Assembly (NCBI GenBank): GCA_023129265.1
Contig: JAGMCJ010000054.1
Location: 1-11,736 of the forward strand
Reading direction: 5' to 3'
Origin: Thermoplasmata archaeon
Lineage (GTDB): Archaea > Thermoplasmatota > Thermoplasmata > RBG-16-68-12 > JAGMCJ01
DNA length: 11,736 nucleotides
Both the position numbers and the translations under genes were made by a program. Positions 1 to 5,768 of this stretch are shown piece by piece. The notes under the pieces were generated by a model, which was not told the origin of the DNA, searched no databases, and saw nothing but the letters and a program-made list of their open reading frames with translations. Positions within the stretch are counted from its first letter, which is position 1; every line of letters begins with the position of its first letter.

Positions 1-62
1 AACTCGTTGCGCACACAGCGCTCGGGGAGGGCCTGCTTCTTGAATACGCGGTGAAAAGGTGA
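1..62 (+). CDS. C-terminal end of an unidentified protein (partial)
   Basis: One plus-strand frame is open from base 3 to a TGA at 60-62 and gives a 19-residue tail reading LVAHTALGEGLLLEYAVKR. Its stop overlaps the GTG start of the next gene in a GTGA arrangement, the usual sign of translational coupling in compact archaeal operons, and this is the main reason to call it coding. The rest lies outside the window. The tail is too short to assign a family, and I do not recognise it. Another frame is also open over part of this stretch, so the call rests on the overlap geometry. Confidence 0.5.
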   Translation, partial: LVAHTALGEGLLLEYAVKR

Positions 63-514
63 AGCTGCTCTGCGACCACATGCTCGGCACATTGGCGAAA
101 TGGTTGAGGTTCCTGGGGCTCGACACGGAGTTCATTGGCCCCGTGAGCGACAAGGAACTGAAGGTAATCGCCCTGTCCGAGGCCCGCGTGATTCTGACGA
201 GGGACAAGGAGCTCAGCAACAACAAGGACGTCGAAGCCGTGTACGTGGAGAGCGGGGACATCGACGATCAGCTCGTTCAGGTTCTCCGAGCGCTCAACCT
301 GGAAGTCGAGGAACCGATGTCCAGATGTTCTACCTGCAACGGTCTAATCGAGGAAATCGGGCGGGAAGAGGCGAAAGGCAACGTGCCCGAGGACGTCCTA
401 GCCGACCGGGACATGTTCTGGCGGTGCAAGGAATGCGGAAAGCACTACTGGCAGGGAAGTCATTGGGGAGGAATCCTCGAGAGGATTGAGAAGATCAAGA
501 GTCAGGTCTCGTAG
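59..514 (+). CDS. Mut7-C RNase (PIN-like) domain protein with zinc ribbon
   Basis: This 151-residue protein matches the Mut7-C family: an N-terminal PIN-like putative RNase domain followed by a small zinc ribbon. Residues 1-20 carry the typical opening, with an early acidic residue (Asp6) and the pattern LGTLAKWLRFLG. A second candidate catalytic acid sits in TRDKEL (Asp49). The zinc ribbon has CxxC pairs at Cys90/Cys93 and Cys123/Cys126, the second inside the family-typical stretch MFWRCKECGKHYWQGSHW. Length and order are normal for archaeal members. The GTG start at 59 overlaps the stop of the preceding gene by four bases, so the two are probably co-transcribed. Its last 13 bases overlap the convergent gene on the other strand. 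RNase activity is predicted for the family from its fold; the cellular target is unknown. Confidence 0.9.
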   Translation: MKLLCDHMLGTLAKWLRFLGLDTEFIGPVSDKELKVIALSEARVILTRDKELSNNKDVEAVYVESGDIDDQLVQVLRALNLEVEEPMSRCSTCNGLIEEIGREEAKGNVPEDVLADRDMFWRCKECGKHYWQGSHWGGILERIEKIKSQVS

Positions 515-1356
515 TAGTCCTCTCTGACGATTTTTCCGGTGTTCGCATTCACGATTATCGCGCCCAGTGTGCCCTCGACGCACCACACCGGGAGATAGAC
601 CAATCCCGTGTGCCTCGTCGAGATGCCCTCTTCCTCGGGGCTTTCGACTCTCTTCTCGACTATCGTTGCGTGATTTGCTTCGTGGACGCTCTCGATCTCC
701 CTCGTCCCGAGCTCGCGGGCGGCCCCCCTGGCAATCTCCGAGGCAGACTCCTCACCAATCTTCGGTTCCAGGGTCTCATGTGTGGTGTCTATCGCCTCGA
801 CGGTCTCGAAGTCCATCTCCCAGGTCTCCCACTGGGATGTCAAGGCGTTGACGGCAATGCAGCCGTCCACGACTCTGTCGTCCTCGCCGGGCACATGCAA
901 TACGCTCTCGAAGTCATATACGAAGTGAGGAACGAGCTGGAGCATGTAATTGAATCCCCTCACCGTCTTCTTTCCGATTTCTCTGATTTCATCTTTTGTC
1001 AGGACCGGCCTGACGATTACCTCTTTCGCCTTCTCGTCTTCCTCGAGATTCTCCGGAAGATTGAGCACTTCGAAGAGCCCCCCCTTTATGCGGTCTTCGA
1101 CCTCATCGAGTCCCCAGAGCGAGACCTTGCGATCCAGAGCCGCCTTCTGCTCTTTGCTGGAGAACTCGTACGTTGGAATGGCGACCTTGAACCACGGCTC
1201 CTTGCTGACCTCCCTCAGGAAGGTGTCCAGCTCCCCTTCTGAGATGATCGCCACCAAAACCGACTTGCCAGCCTTCTCGGCTCGGATCCTGTTCTTCTGA
1301 AGCTCGACCGAGAAACCTTGGGACCTAAAGATCTGGGCCACGATGTTCTCTAGCAT
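502..1356 (-). CDS. Uncharacterised protein: degenerate restriction-endonuclease-like N-terminus plus conserved-looking C-terminal module
   Basis: I do not recognise this 284-residue protein as a named family. Residues 1-95 resemble the restriction-endonuclease-like fold seen in many archaeal proteins: an opening helix (LENIVAQIFRSQGFSV), a strand around VLVAII (33-38), then FSSKEQKAALDRKVSLWGL (65-83), which fits the helix and strand that close such domains. I see no clear D...E-x-K nuclease triad, so catalysis is doubtful. Residues 100-130 are a charged linker. Residues 130-284 form a second, acidic module without predicted membrane segments, ending in YLPVWCVEG (254-262) and VNANTGKIV (270-278), a strand-turn-strand ending resembling PepSY-type repeats. 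The start is ATG at 1356. A minus-strand TATA-like TTTTTATG at 1380-1387 would place transcription within a few bases of it, so the mRNA is probably leaderless. The gene runs convergently into the Mut7-C gene with a 13-base overlap. The domain reading is inference. Confidence 0.75.
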   Translation of the reverse strand: MLENIVAQIFRSQGFSVELQKNRIRAEKAGKSVLVAIISEGELDTFLREVSKEPWFKVAIPTYEFSSKEQKAALDRKVSLWGLDEVEDRIKGGLFEVLNLPENLEEDEKAKEVIVRPVLTKDEIREIGKKTVRGFNYMLQLVPHFVYDFESVLHVPGEDDRVVDGCIAVNALTSQWETWEMDFETVEAIDTTHETLEPKIGEESASEIARGAARELGTREIESVHEANHATIVEKRVESPEEEGISTRHTGLVYLPVWCVEGTLGAIIVNANTGKIVREDYYET

Positions 1357-1379
1357 TACAGAGAGGAATCGCCTGTGGG

Positions 1380-1390
1380 CATAAAAAGGT
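1380..1390 (-). promoter_or_regulatory. TATA box for the 502-1356 gene
   Basis: On the minus strand AACC followed by TTTTTATG lies about 26 bases before the ATG at 1356. This is the archaeal TATA-to-start distance expected for a leaderless transcript. The site sits back to back with the plus-strand promoter at 1416-1431 in a 95-base divergent region. Confidence 0.45.
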
Positions 1391-1415
1391 TAATCTGACC
1401 TCTCCGAGAACGAGC

Positions 1416-1431
1416 ACCAAAAGGATTAATA
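1416..1431 (+). promoter_or_regulatory. BRE/TATA element for the DUF131 gene
   Basis: A purine-rich BRE-like stretch (CCAAAAGGA) runs into TTAATA at 1426-1431. About 26 bases downstream of its centre falls near 1455, on top of the two consecutive ATG codons at 1452 and 1455. This predicts a leaderless mRNA and argues against the upstream ATG at 1443. Confidence 0.45.
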
Positions 1432-1451
1432 CGAATGGGAGAATGGGAAAC

Positions 1452-1871
1452 ATGATGAGAAGAGCCTTCCTCGTCGCTCTTGGGCTATTCATCTTGGGCA
1501 TCGCGTTACTGGCTGTGAGCGTAGCCCAAGGCGGCGGGACGGTCTATCTTGCCTTGATCTTCCCCATCTACGTCGGATCAGACGTTTGGGGCTTCTTCGG
1601 CATTCTCTGCGTGATCGGCGCATTTTTCGTCGGGTTCCTCGGCCTCGTTCCCGCGAGATTGCCCGCGGGAGGGTCAGACAGTGGAGGGCAAGGAGCCCCT
1701 CCCTCTGGAGGACCTGAGAAAAGGTTCGGCGGAGTCGTAATGCTGGGGCCAGTTCCGATAATCGTGGGTTCGGACGTGAAGATGTCTATGATCGCGATCG
1801 TGCTCGCGATAGTCCTGATAATCGTCCTTATGGTCAGCATGGTGCTTTTCATTCCCGGGATTCTAGGATAA
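1452..1871 (+). CDS. DUF131-family membrane protein with internal repeat
   Basis: The C-terminal third matches the archaeal DUF131 family (TIGR00304-type): the signature GGVVMLGPVPIIVGSD, followed by one long hydrophobic helix and a short tail. Unlike minimal family members, this one has an N-terminal half with further hydrophobic helices (numbering from the ATG at 1443: about 8-29 and 50-70), and a soluble Gly/Ser/Pro-rich loop at 73-93. The first half contains IFPIYVGSDVWG (39-50), which mirrors GPVPIIVGSDVK (102-113) of the second half, suggesting duplication of the core motif. The frame is also open from ATG 1443, but the promoter position favours ATG 1452 or 1455, giving 138-139 residues and a more typical MMRRAFLVALG membrane start. 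Function of the family is unknown. Confidence 0.8.
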   Translation: MMRRAFLVALGLFILGIALLAVSVAQGGGTVYLALIFPIYVGSDVWGFFGILCVIGAFFVGFLGLVPARLPAGGSDSGGQGAPPSGGPEKRFGGVVMLGPVPIIVGSDVKMSMIAIVLAIVLIIVLMVSMVLFIPGILG

Positions 1872-1877
1872 CCTCGG

Positions 1878-1886
1878 TTTTTAATA
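1878..1886 (+). promoter_or_regulatory. TATA box for the serA-like gene
   Basis: TTTTTAATA lies 7 bases after the stop of the DUF131 gene, with its centre about 33 bases before the ATG at 1915. This predicts a leader of roughly 7-8 bases and no room for a Shine-Dalgarno site, so the dehydrogenase probably has its own transcript. Confidence 0.5.
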
Positions 1887-1914
1887 CGACCAACTGTTTT
1901 CCCCCCGTGGTCAA

Positions 1915-2859
1915 ATGAAGATTCTCGTGAACGATCCAATCGCAGAAGTGGCAATCGACCTTCTGAAAGCGAAGCACGAAGTCGACGTGATGGAGTACGG
2001 AGCAATCGAACTCCTCAGCAACATCGGTCGCTATGACGCCATAGTCGTCAGAAGCAGGACAAAGGTGACCGAGGACGTCATCCAGAAGGGTGAGAACCTC
2101 AAGGTCATCGGAAGAGCTGGCGTCGGGGTGGACAACATCGATGTCGAGGCAGCGACCGCAAGGAGAATCCCAGTCGTCTTCTCGCCCAGGGGGAGCACCG
2201 TGTCCGTCGCGGAGCTGGCCATAGGGCACATGATCTCGCTAGCAAGGAACCTCGTGTTCTCCGACCGCAGCATCAGGGCCGGGAAATGGGAGAAGAAGAA
2301 ATATAGAGGAACCGAGCTTCAGGACAAGGTCCTCGGTCTTGTGGGCGCAGGAAGGATCGGTGCCGAGGTCGCCAAGCGGGCAAAGGCGTTCGGAATGAGC
2401 GTTCTCGCGTTCGACCCGTACTTGAGTGATGAAATAGCTGATAAAATCGGGGTGGAACTGGTTGAGCTTCCGAGACTCCTCAAGGAAGCGGATTTCGTGA
2501 GCGTTCATGCGATTCTAACGCCCGAGACCAAGGGCCTCATCGGCAAAGAAGAACTGGACGCGATGAAAGAGACCGTCTACTTGGTCAACTGCGCGAGGGG
2601 AGGAATCGTCGACGAGGCCGCACTCGTGAATGCGCTCGAGGAAGGACGTATCGCCGGCGCAGCCCTCGACGTCTTCGAAAACGAGCCTCCAGGAGACGGT
2701 CCTCTTCTGAGGCTCGAGAACATACACTTGACTCCACATCTGGGCGCGTCAACGACCGAGGCTCAGGTAAGGGCGGGCTCGATCGTTGCTGAACAAGTGC
2801 TCAAGGTTCTTGGCGGGGAGCAACCGAACCAGATTGTTAACAGAGAGATTTACGATTAA
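1915..2859 (+). CDS. serA: D-3-phosphoglycerate dehydrogenase-like 2-hydroxyacid dehydrogenase (short form)
   Basis: This 314-residue NAD-dependent 2-hydroxyacid dehydrogenase most likely oxidises 3-phosphoglycerate to 3-phosphohydroxypyruvate, the first step of serine synthesis in the cytosol. The N-terminal catalytic half contains VGVDNID (70-76) and SVAELAIG (97-104). The Rossmann motif VGAGRIG is at 143-149. The catalytic triad of the family is intact: Arg228 in NCARGG, Glu257 in DVFENEPP, and His275 in TPHLGAST. The protein ends about 35 residues later, so it lacks the ACT and intervening domains of the roughly 525-residue SerA type; serine feedback through ACT is therefore not expected. 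Many archaea carry this short form. The alternatives are glyoxylate/hydroxypyruvate reductase or another member of the family, since substrate cannot be read from these motifs. The stop codon overlaps that of the convergent gene at 2856. Confidence 0.85.
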   Translation: MKILVNDPIAEVAIDLLKAKHEVDVMEYGAIELLSNIGRYDAIVVRSRTKVTEDVIQKGENLKVIGRAGVGVDNIDVEAATARRIPVVFSPRGSTVSVAELAIGHMISLARNLVFSDRSIRAGKWEKKKYRGTELQDKVLGLVGAGRIGAEVAKRAKAFGMSVLAFDPYLSDEIADKIGVELVELPRLLKEADFVSVHAILTPETKGLIGKEELDAMKETVYLVNCARGGIVDEAALVNALEEGRIAGAALDVFENEPPGDGPLLRLENIHLTPHLGASTTEAQVRAGSIVAEQVLKVLGGEQPNQIVNREIYD

Positions 2860-3059
2860 TCGGCGTCCGCCACTCTGTGGGCGGCTTCCGTGAGGGTGAG
2901 GTTCTCCCCTTTCCTCACCTCCCTTATGTGTGACATGATCTCGATGTAGTCCTCGTACTTCCCGCCAGACCTCCTCACGGCCTTTCCGACTGCCCTCTCG
3001 AGCGTCTCGTTCTTTCTCCTGCGCTCTAGAGCATCCCTTATGACTTTGGCCCTGTCCAT
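2856..3059 (-). CDS. 67-residue uncharacterised protein abutting guaAa
   Basis: I do not recognise this protein. It is short, highly charged and probably all-helical. The N-terminal part is strongly basic (DRAKVIRDALERRRKNETLERAVGKAVRRSGGK, residues 2-34, in pieces), and the C-terminal part is more acidic (EDYIEIMSHIREVRKGENLTLTEAAHRVADAD). There are no cysteines, signal peptide or membrane segment. The ATG at 3059 follows the guaAa TGA with no base between, and GAGGAA lies about 7 bases upstream inside the end of guaAa, so translation by coupled ribosomes is well supported. The stop lies within a TTAA shared with the opposing serA-like stop. Position suggests a role tied to GMP synthesis or simply a hitch-hiking gene; a DNA-binding or protein-docking role is possible but unsupported. 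Confidence 0.7.
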   Translation of the reverse strand: MDRAKVIRDALERRRKNETLERAVGKAVRRSGGKYEDYIEIMSHIREVRKGENLTLTEAAHRVADAD

Positions 3060-3626
3060 TCATTCTTCCTCGCAGACGTTGATGAAGTTCCTGAATATCT
3101 CGTAGCCGTGCTCCGTGTGCTCGACCTCAGGATGAAATTGAATGCCGTAGAAAGGCTTCTTGGCGTGTTTCATGGACTGGACCTGGCAGTTCTCTGAATG
3201 AGCAAGGACGATGAAGTCAGGCGGGACCTCGCTGACCTCGTCGCTATGTGATTCCCAAGCCTCGAACTTCCTCGGCAGGCCCACGAAGAGATCGTCCTCC
3301 TCATCGACGATTATCGTGGCCTTGCCGAACTCAGGGATTCCGGATGCCCCAGCCTTCCCGCCGAAGAATATCGCCATGAACTGATGGCCCACGCAGATGC
3401 CCAAGATGGGGATGCCCGCCTTCTCCAGGTATTCGCCGCTTCTGCCCATCTTGTCCACTTCCAGCCCAATGCGGGGCGCCCCGCCGGAGAGCACGAGACC
3501 GTCAGCGTCAATCTCCTCAAGAGGGGTCGTGTTGGGTATTATCTTCGTATCGACACCGATGTCCCTGAGAACCCTCCACTCCCTGTGCGTCCACTGTCCG
3601 CCGTTGTCGATGACGTATATCTTCAC
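3060..3626 (-). CDS. guaAa: GMP synthase, glutamine amidotransferase subunit
   Basis: This 188-residue class I glutamine amidotransferase supplies ammonia to the ATP-pyrophosphatase subunit, which converts XMP to GMP. It opens with the family-typical KIYVIDNGGQWTHREWR. The nucleophile is Cys78 in GICVGHQ and the partner residues are His165 and Glu167 in FHPEVEHTEHG; the oxyanion region LSGGAP is at 46-51. Length is normal for the standalone archaeal subunit. The start is GTG at 3626: it aligns with the family N-terminus, and no better start exists nearby. Only 38 bases separate it from the end of guaAb, and that gap holds a good TATA element, so it can be transcribed apart from purE-guaAb as well as by read-through. 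In the archaeal enzyme the two subunits associate in response to substrate, so unequal expression could matter. Confidence 0.95.
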   Translation of the reverse strand: MKIYVIDNGGQWTHREWRVLRDIGVDTKIIPNTTPLEEIDADGLVLSGGAPRIGLEVDKMGRSGEYLEKAGIPILGICVGHQFMAIFFGGKAGASGIPEFGKATIIVDEEDDLFVGLPRKFEAWESHSDEVSEVPPDFIVLAHSENCQVQSMKHAKKPFYGIQFHPEVEHTEHGYEIFRNFINVCEEE

Positions 3627-3646
3627 ATGCGGTCATCGAGAAACAG

Positions 3647-3656
3647 AATATAAACC
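3647..3656 (-). promoter_or_regulatory. TATA box for guaAa
   Basis: The minus strand reads GGTTTATATTC across 3647-3656, centred about 25 bases before the GTG start at 3626. It lies between the guaAb stop and the guaAa start and predicts a leaderless guaAa transcript. Confidence 0.6.
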
Positions 3657-3664
3657 TTTGACCG

Positions 3665-4609
3665 CTACTCCCACTCTATGGTGGCAGGCGGTTTGTGGGT
3701 GATGTCGTAGACGACGCGGTTCACCGATTTGATCTCGTTCGTAATCCTCACGGAGATCGTCTCGAGAACATCGTGCGGGATGTGCATGTACTTGGCGGTC
3801 ATGCCGTCGACGGACTCCACCGCTCGAACCGCGACGGTGTTCCCGTAGGCACGCACGTCTCCATGGACGCCCACGGATTTGAGCGGGAGGAGGACAGCGA
3901 AGTACTGCCACGGGATGTCCATCTTGCCTGATTCGGCAGCCTTCTCGATCTCCTCCTCTGCTATCGCGCACGCCTCCCTGACCACTTCCACTCTCTCGGG
4001 GGTGACCTCACCGAGTATCCGTATGGCAAGTGCGGGACCGGGGAATGGCTGTCTCTCGGAGACGGATATGCCCAGTGACCTCGCCACCTTTCTCACTTCG
4101 TCCTTGTAGAGGTCCCTCAAAGGCTCGACCAACCTGAGCTTCATCGAGGACGGGAGGCCGCCCACATTGTGATGGGACTTAATCGTGTCGCGGAGTTGAC
4201 CGCCACTCTCAATCCAATCAGGAGCAATCGTTCCCTGGACGAGATATTCCGCTCCCCAGTCAATCGCTTCACGTTCGAATATCTCGATGAACTTGTTCCC
4301 TATGATTTTCCGCTTCTCCTCCGGGTCGATGACGCCCTTCAACGATTCAAAGAACTCATCGCTTGCGTCCACGATCTTGTACGTCACCCCGGTCGCTTCA
4401 AACGTCTTGGCGACTTCGGCGTCCTCGTTCTTGCGCATGAACCCGTTGTTGACGTAGACCGCAAAGAGCTGCTCGCCTACCGCGCGGGCCATGAGGATTG
4501 CCGCGACCGTGCTATCCACGCCCCCGGAGACGGCTATTATGGTCTTTCCGTCGATCTCCGCGGCAAGCTTCTCGGTCTGCTCTTCGATGAACCTCTCCGG
4601 ATCGAACAA
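3665..4609 (-). CDS. guaAb: GMP synthase, ATP-pyrophosphatase (synthetase) subunit
   Basis: This 314-residue protein adenylates XMP and replaces the AMP with ammonia to give GMP, using ammonia from the separate GuaAa subunit. The PP-loop SGGVDS is at 28-33. The C-terminal dimerisation/XMP-binding domain carries PFPGPALAIRILGEV (188-202) and ends with the conserved YDITHKPPATIEWE. Both domains are complete; only the amidotransferase domain found in bacterial GuaA is missing, as expected in archaea. The start is an unusual TTG at 4609, immediately after the purE stop with no spacer. A GGTGAT sequence on the minus strand at 4613-4618, inside the last codons of purE, is a good Shine-Dalgarno match and supports this start. 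Tight coupling to purE indicates co-expression of early and late purine steps. Confidence 0.95.
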   Translation of the reverse strand: MFDPERFIEEQTEKLAAEIDGKTIIAVSGGVDSTVAAILMARAVGEQLFAVYVNNGFMRKNEDAEVAKTFEATGVTYKIVDASDEFFESLKGVIDPEEKRKIIGNKFIEIFEREAIDWGAEYLVQGTIAPDWIESGGQLRDTIKSHHNVGGLPSSMKLRLVEPLRDLYKDEVRKVARSLGISVSERQPFPGPALAIRILGEVTPERVEVVREACAIAEEEIEKAAESGKMDIPWQYFAVLLPLKSVGVHGDVRAYGNTVAVRAVESVDGMTAKYMHIPHDVLETISVRITNEIKSVNRVVYDITHKPPATIEWE

Positions 4610-5074
4610 CTAATCACCAATTGACCTCGAATCCTCGATTGTCCATTCCTTCAGCCTCTTTCTGTGCTTCTCCAGCTTCTCTCTCAACTGCTCGTCGGAG
4701 AGCGATAGAATCTCGACCGCCAGAATAGCTGCATTCTCTCCCCTGTCCAGCCCGACCGCCGCAACGGGAATCCCAGGGGGCATCTGCACAACGGACAGGA
4801 GGGAATCGAGGCTGATCCTCCCGCTCACTGGCACTCCGATGACGGGCCGTGTGGTCTTTGCAGCAACGGCTCCAGGAAGTGCGGCCGAAAGACCGGCGAT
4901 TGCTATGATGACCTTGGCATCGCTTTTCTCGATCTCATCGTGCAGGTACTCGGGGGACCTGTGGGCCGACGCCACGATCATCTTGGAGTCCACGCCGAAC
5001 TGCGCGAGGATGTCTATGGCCTTGTCTCCGATCTTCTTGTCGGACTTGCTGCCGAGGACTACGAGCACAGACAT
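4610..5074 (-). CDS. purE: N5-carboxyaminoimidazole ribonucleotide mutase / AIR carboxylase
   Basis: PurE makes 4-carboxyaminoimidazole ribonucleotide, the middle step of purine synthesis. Motifs (numbered from the GTG at 5083) are GSKSD at 11-15, SAHRSP at 39-44 with the key histidine, AGLSAALPG at 63-71, RPVIGVPV at 79-86 and QMPPGIPVAAV at 100-110. Length is typical for a single-domain PurE. Where E. coli PurE has AAHLPG, this protein has SAALPG and so lacks that histidine; the class I mutase or class II carboxylase assignment is therefore open. No purK is present in the window. I prefer ATG 5074 (154 residues, opening MSVLVVLGSKSD as in the family), but GTG 5083 in the same frame adds three residues and could serve a leaderless mRNA. 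The gene abuts guaAb. Confidence 0.92.
   Translation of the reverse strand: MSVLVVLGSKSDKKIGDKAIDILAQFGVDSKMIVASAHRSPEYLHDEIEKSDAKVIIAIAGLSAALPGAVAAKTTRPVIGVPVSGRISLDSLLSVVQMPPGIPVAAVGLDRGENAAILAVEILSLSDEQLREKLEKHRKRLKEWTIEDSRSIGD
4613..4618 (-). promoter_or_regulatory. Ribosome binding site supporting the TTG start of guaAb
   Basis: GGTGAT lies 3 bases before the TTG start on the minus strand, in the last codons of purE, and overlaps nothing but the purE C-terminus. It is complementary to the 3' end of archaeal 16S rRNA. The spacing is short but acceptable. Confidence 0.5.
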
Positions 5075-5102
5075 TGTTCTCACTACCCAAAGACACGAGA
5101 AA

Positions 5103-5113
5103 ACAGATAAGGG
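5103..5113 (-). promoter_or_regulatory. Probable TATA box for purE-guaAb
   Basis: The minus strand reads CCCTTATCTG in the 39-base gap after the small membrane protein gene. Its centre lies about 26 bases before position 5082, which places transcription start at or just before the GTG/ATG start codons of purE. The match to a consensus TATA box is imperfect. Confidence 0.4.
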
Positions 5114-5122
5114 TTTCTGAGC

Positions 5123-5443
5123 CTAGGACTTCATTATGGTCAGAAGGAACAGACCTATGGCCAAACCTGCCCCGATTAGTGCCGCGACCAGAACATATAT
5201 GGATCCCACGATGAGGCTCCCCAGGTCATCGACTTTTAGGAAGTCGCCCAACGCGCTCTTCTGTTGCCACTCAAGGTATGCCCAGATAATCCCTATTACA
5301 ACTCCGCCCGCGAGCAAACCTGCTCCTATCTTCCTGCTCTTCCCGCTACCGAAATATGCCGTGAAGGCTCCTGTTATGAGCAGGAAGAGAGCGAACGAGA
5401 ATATCAATATCGTTATGAATTCTCCGGCACTGACTTCTATCAT
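5123..5443 (-). CDS. Small three-helix membrane protein of unknown function
   Basis: This 106-residue protein has three predicted membrane helices (about 9-31, 39-57 and 76-103) separated by a short basic turn (SGKSRK, 33-38) and an amphipathic loop rich in Trp, Glu and Lys (57-72). The basic first loop suggests an outside N-terminus with the SGKSRK turn in the cytoplasm. I do not recognise a family. The ATG at 5443 has one of the strongest Shine-Dalgarno sites in the window, AGGAGG, 8 bases upstream and overlapping the stop codon of the preceding AsnC-domain gene, from which it is separated by only 11 bases. The two are therefore almost certainly one transcript, which suggests that the small regulator-like protein and the membrane protein act in the same process. 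Confidence 0.8.
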   Translation of the reverse strand: MIEVSAGEFITILIFSFALFLLITGAFTAYFGSGKSRKIGAGLLAGGVVIGIIWAYLEWQQKSALGDFLKVDDLGSLIVGSIYVLVAALIGAGLAIGLFLLTIMKS

Positions 5444-5450
5444 CTGTTGT

Positions 5451-5457
5451 CCTCCTA
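5451..5457 (-). promoter_or_regulatory. Strong Shine-Dalgarno site of the membrane protein gene
   Basis: The minus strand reads TAGGAGG here, so the ribosome binding site shares bases with the TAG stop codon of the upstream gene. The spacing to the ATG at 5443 is optimal, implying efficient re-initiation. Confidence 0.75.
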
Positions 5458-5688
5458 GAACTTGATTCCCGTTAGGGTCTTTGTGTCTATCACGCCACTT
5501 ATCGATCTAATCTTGTCGACCACAACTTGCCCGAGAACATTGAAGTCCTCCGCTTCGATTTTGGCGATAAGGTCGTATTCACCGAAGAGCGGATGGAGCT
5601 CAACTATCTCATCGACGTTCTGGAGCTCATTGTAGACCTCATGCTCTTTGGCCGGTGCAGTGCTTATCAGAACAAAACCTATGGCCAC
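5455..5688 (-). CDS. Standalone AsnC/Lrp effector-binding (RAM) domain protein
   Basis: This 77-residue protein is the ligand-binding domain of Lrp/AsnC regulators without a helix-turn-helix. The ferredoxin-like order of strands and helices is clear: AIGFVLIST (2-10), helix 13-24, VVELHPLFGEYDLIAKIEA around 26-46 with the hallmark GEYD (36-39), helix 49-62, and the closing GVIDTKTLTGIKF (65-77). In Lrp proteins this domain forms the dimer and octamer and binds amino acids; alone it may sense a small molecule or modulate a full-length regulator. The start is GTG at 5688 with GGGTGA at 5693-5698 as ribosome binding site, consistent with a leader of about 12 bases from the TATA box at 5722-5730. 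It heads a two-gene unit with the small membrane protein. Confidence 0.9.
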   Translation of the reverse strand: MAIGFVLISTAPAKEHEVYNELQNVDEIVELHPLFGEYDLIAKIEAEDFNVLGQVVVDKIRSISGVIDTKTLTGIKF

Positions 5689-5721
5689 AGTCTCACCCGA
5701 GCACCCTAAAGTTTTCGCCGT

Positions 5722-5730
5722 CTATAAAGC
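5722..5730 (-). promoter_or_regulatory. TATA box for the AsnC-domain/membrane-protein operon
   Basis: The minus strand reads GCTTTATAG, with its centre about 38 bases before the GTG start. Predicted transcription start is near 5700, leaving a short leader that contains just the GGGTGA ribosome binding site. Confidence 0.6.
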
Positions 5731-5749
5731 TTTCTATGCGAGCCACAGC

Positions 5750-5764
5750 GGGTACTGGCTACCC
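5750..5764 (-). repeat. Short perfect inverted repeat between pfkB-family gene and AsnC-domain gene
   Basis: GGGTA and TACCC flank a five-base loop. It lies after the end of the kinase gene and before the TATA box of the next operon. It may be part of a 3' structure or a regulator site, but no T-run follows it, so a terminator function is not supported. Confidence 0.25.
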
Positions 5765-5768
5765 CCGA

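Noticed and set aside
610..1242. 210-codon plus-strand open frame opposite the 502-1356 gene
   Set aside because: It is fully antisense to a longer frame that has a promoter at the right distance and a sensible protein composition; its own start has no ribosome binding site or TATA box and the translation looks like no protein family.
4169..4624. 151-codon plus-strand open frame opposite guaAb
   Set aside because: It lies almost wholly within a certain guaAb gene on the other strand and is explained by codon bias in GC-rich coding DNA.
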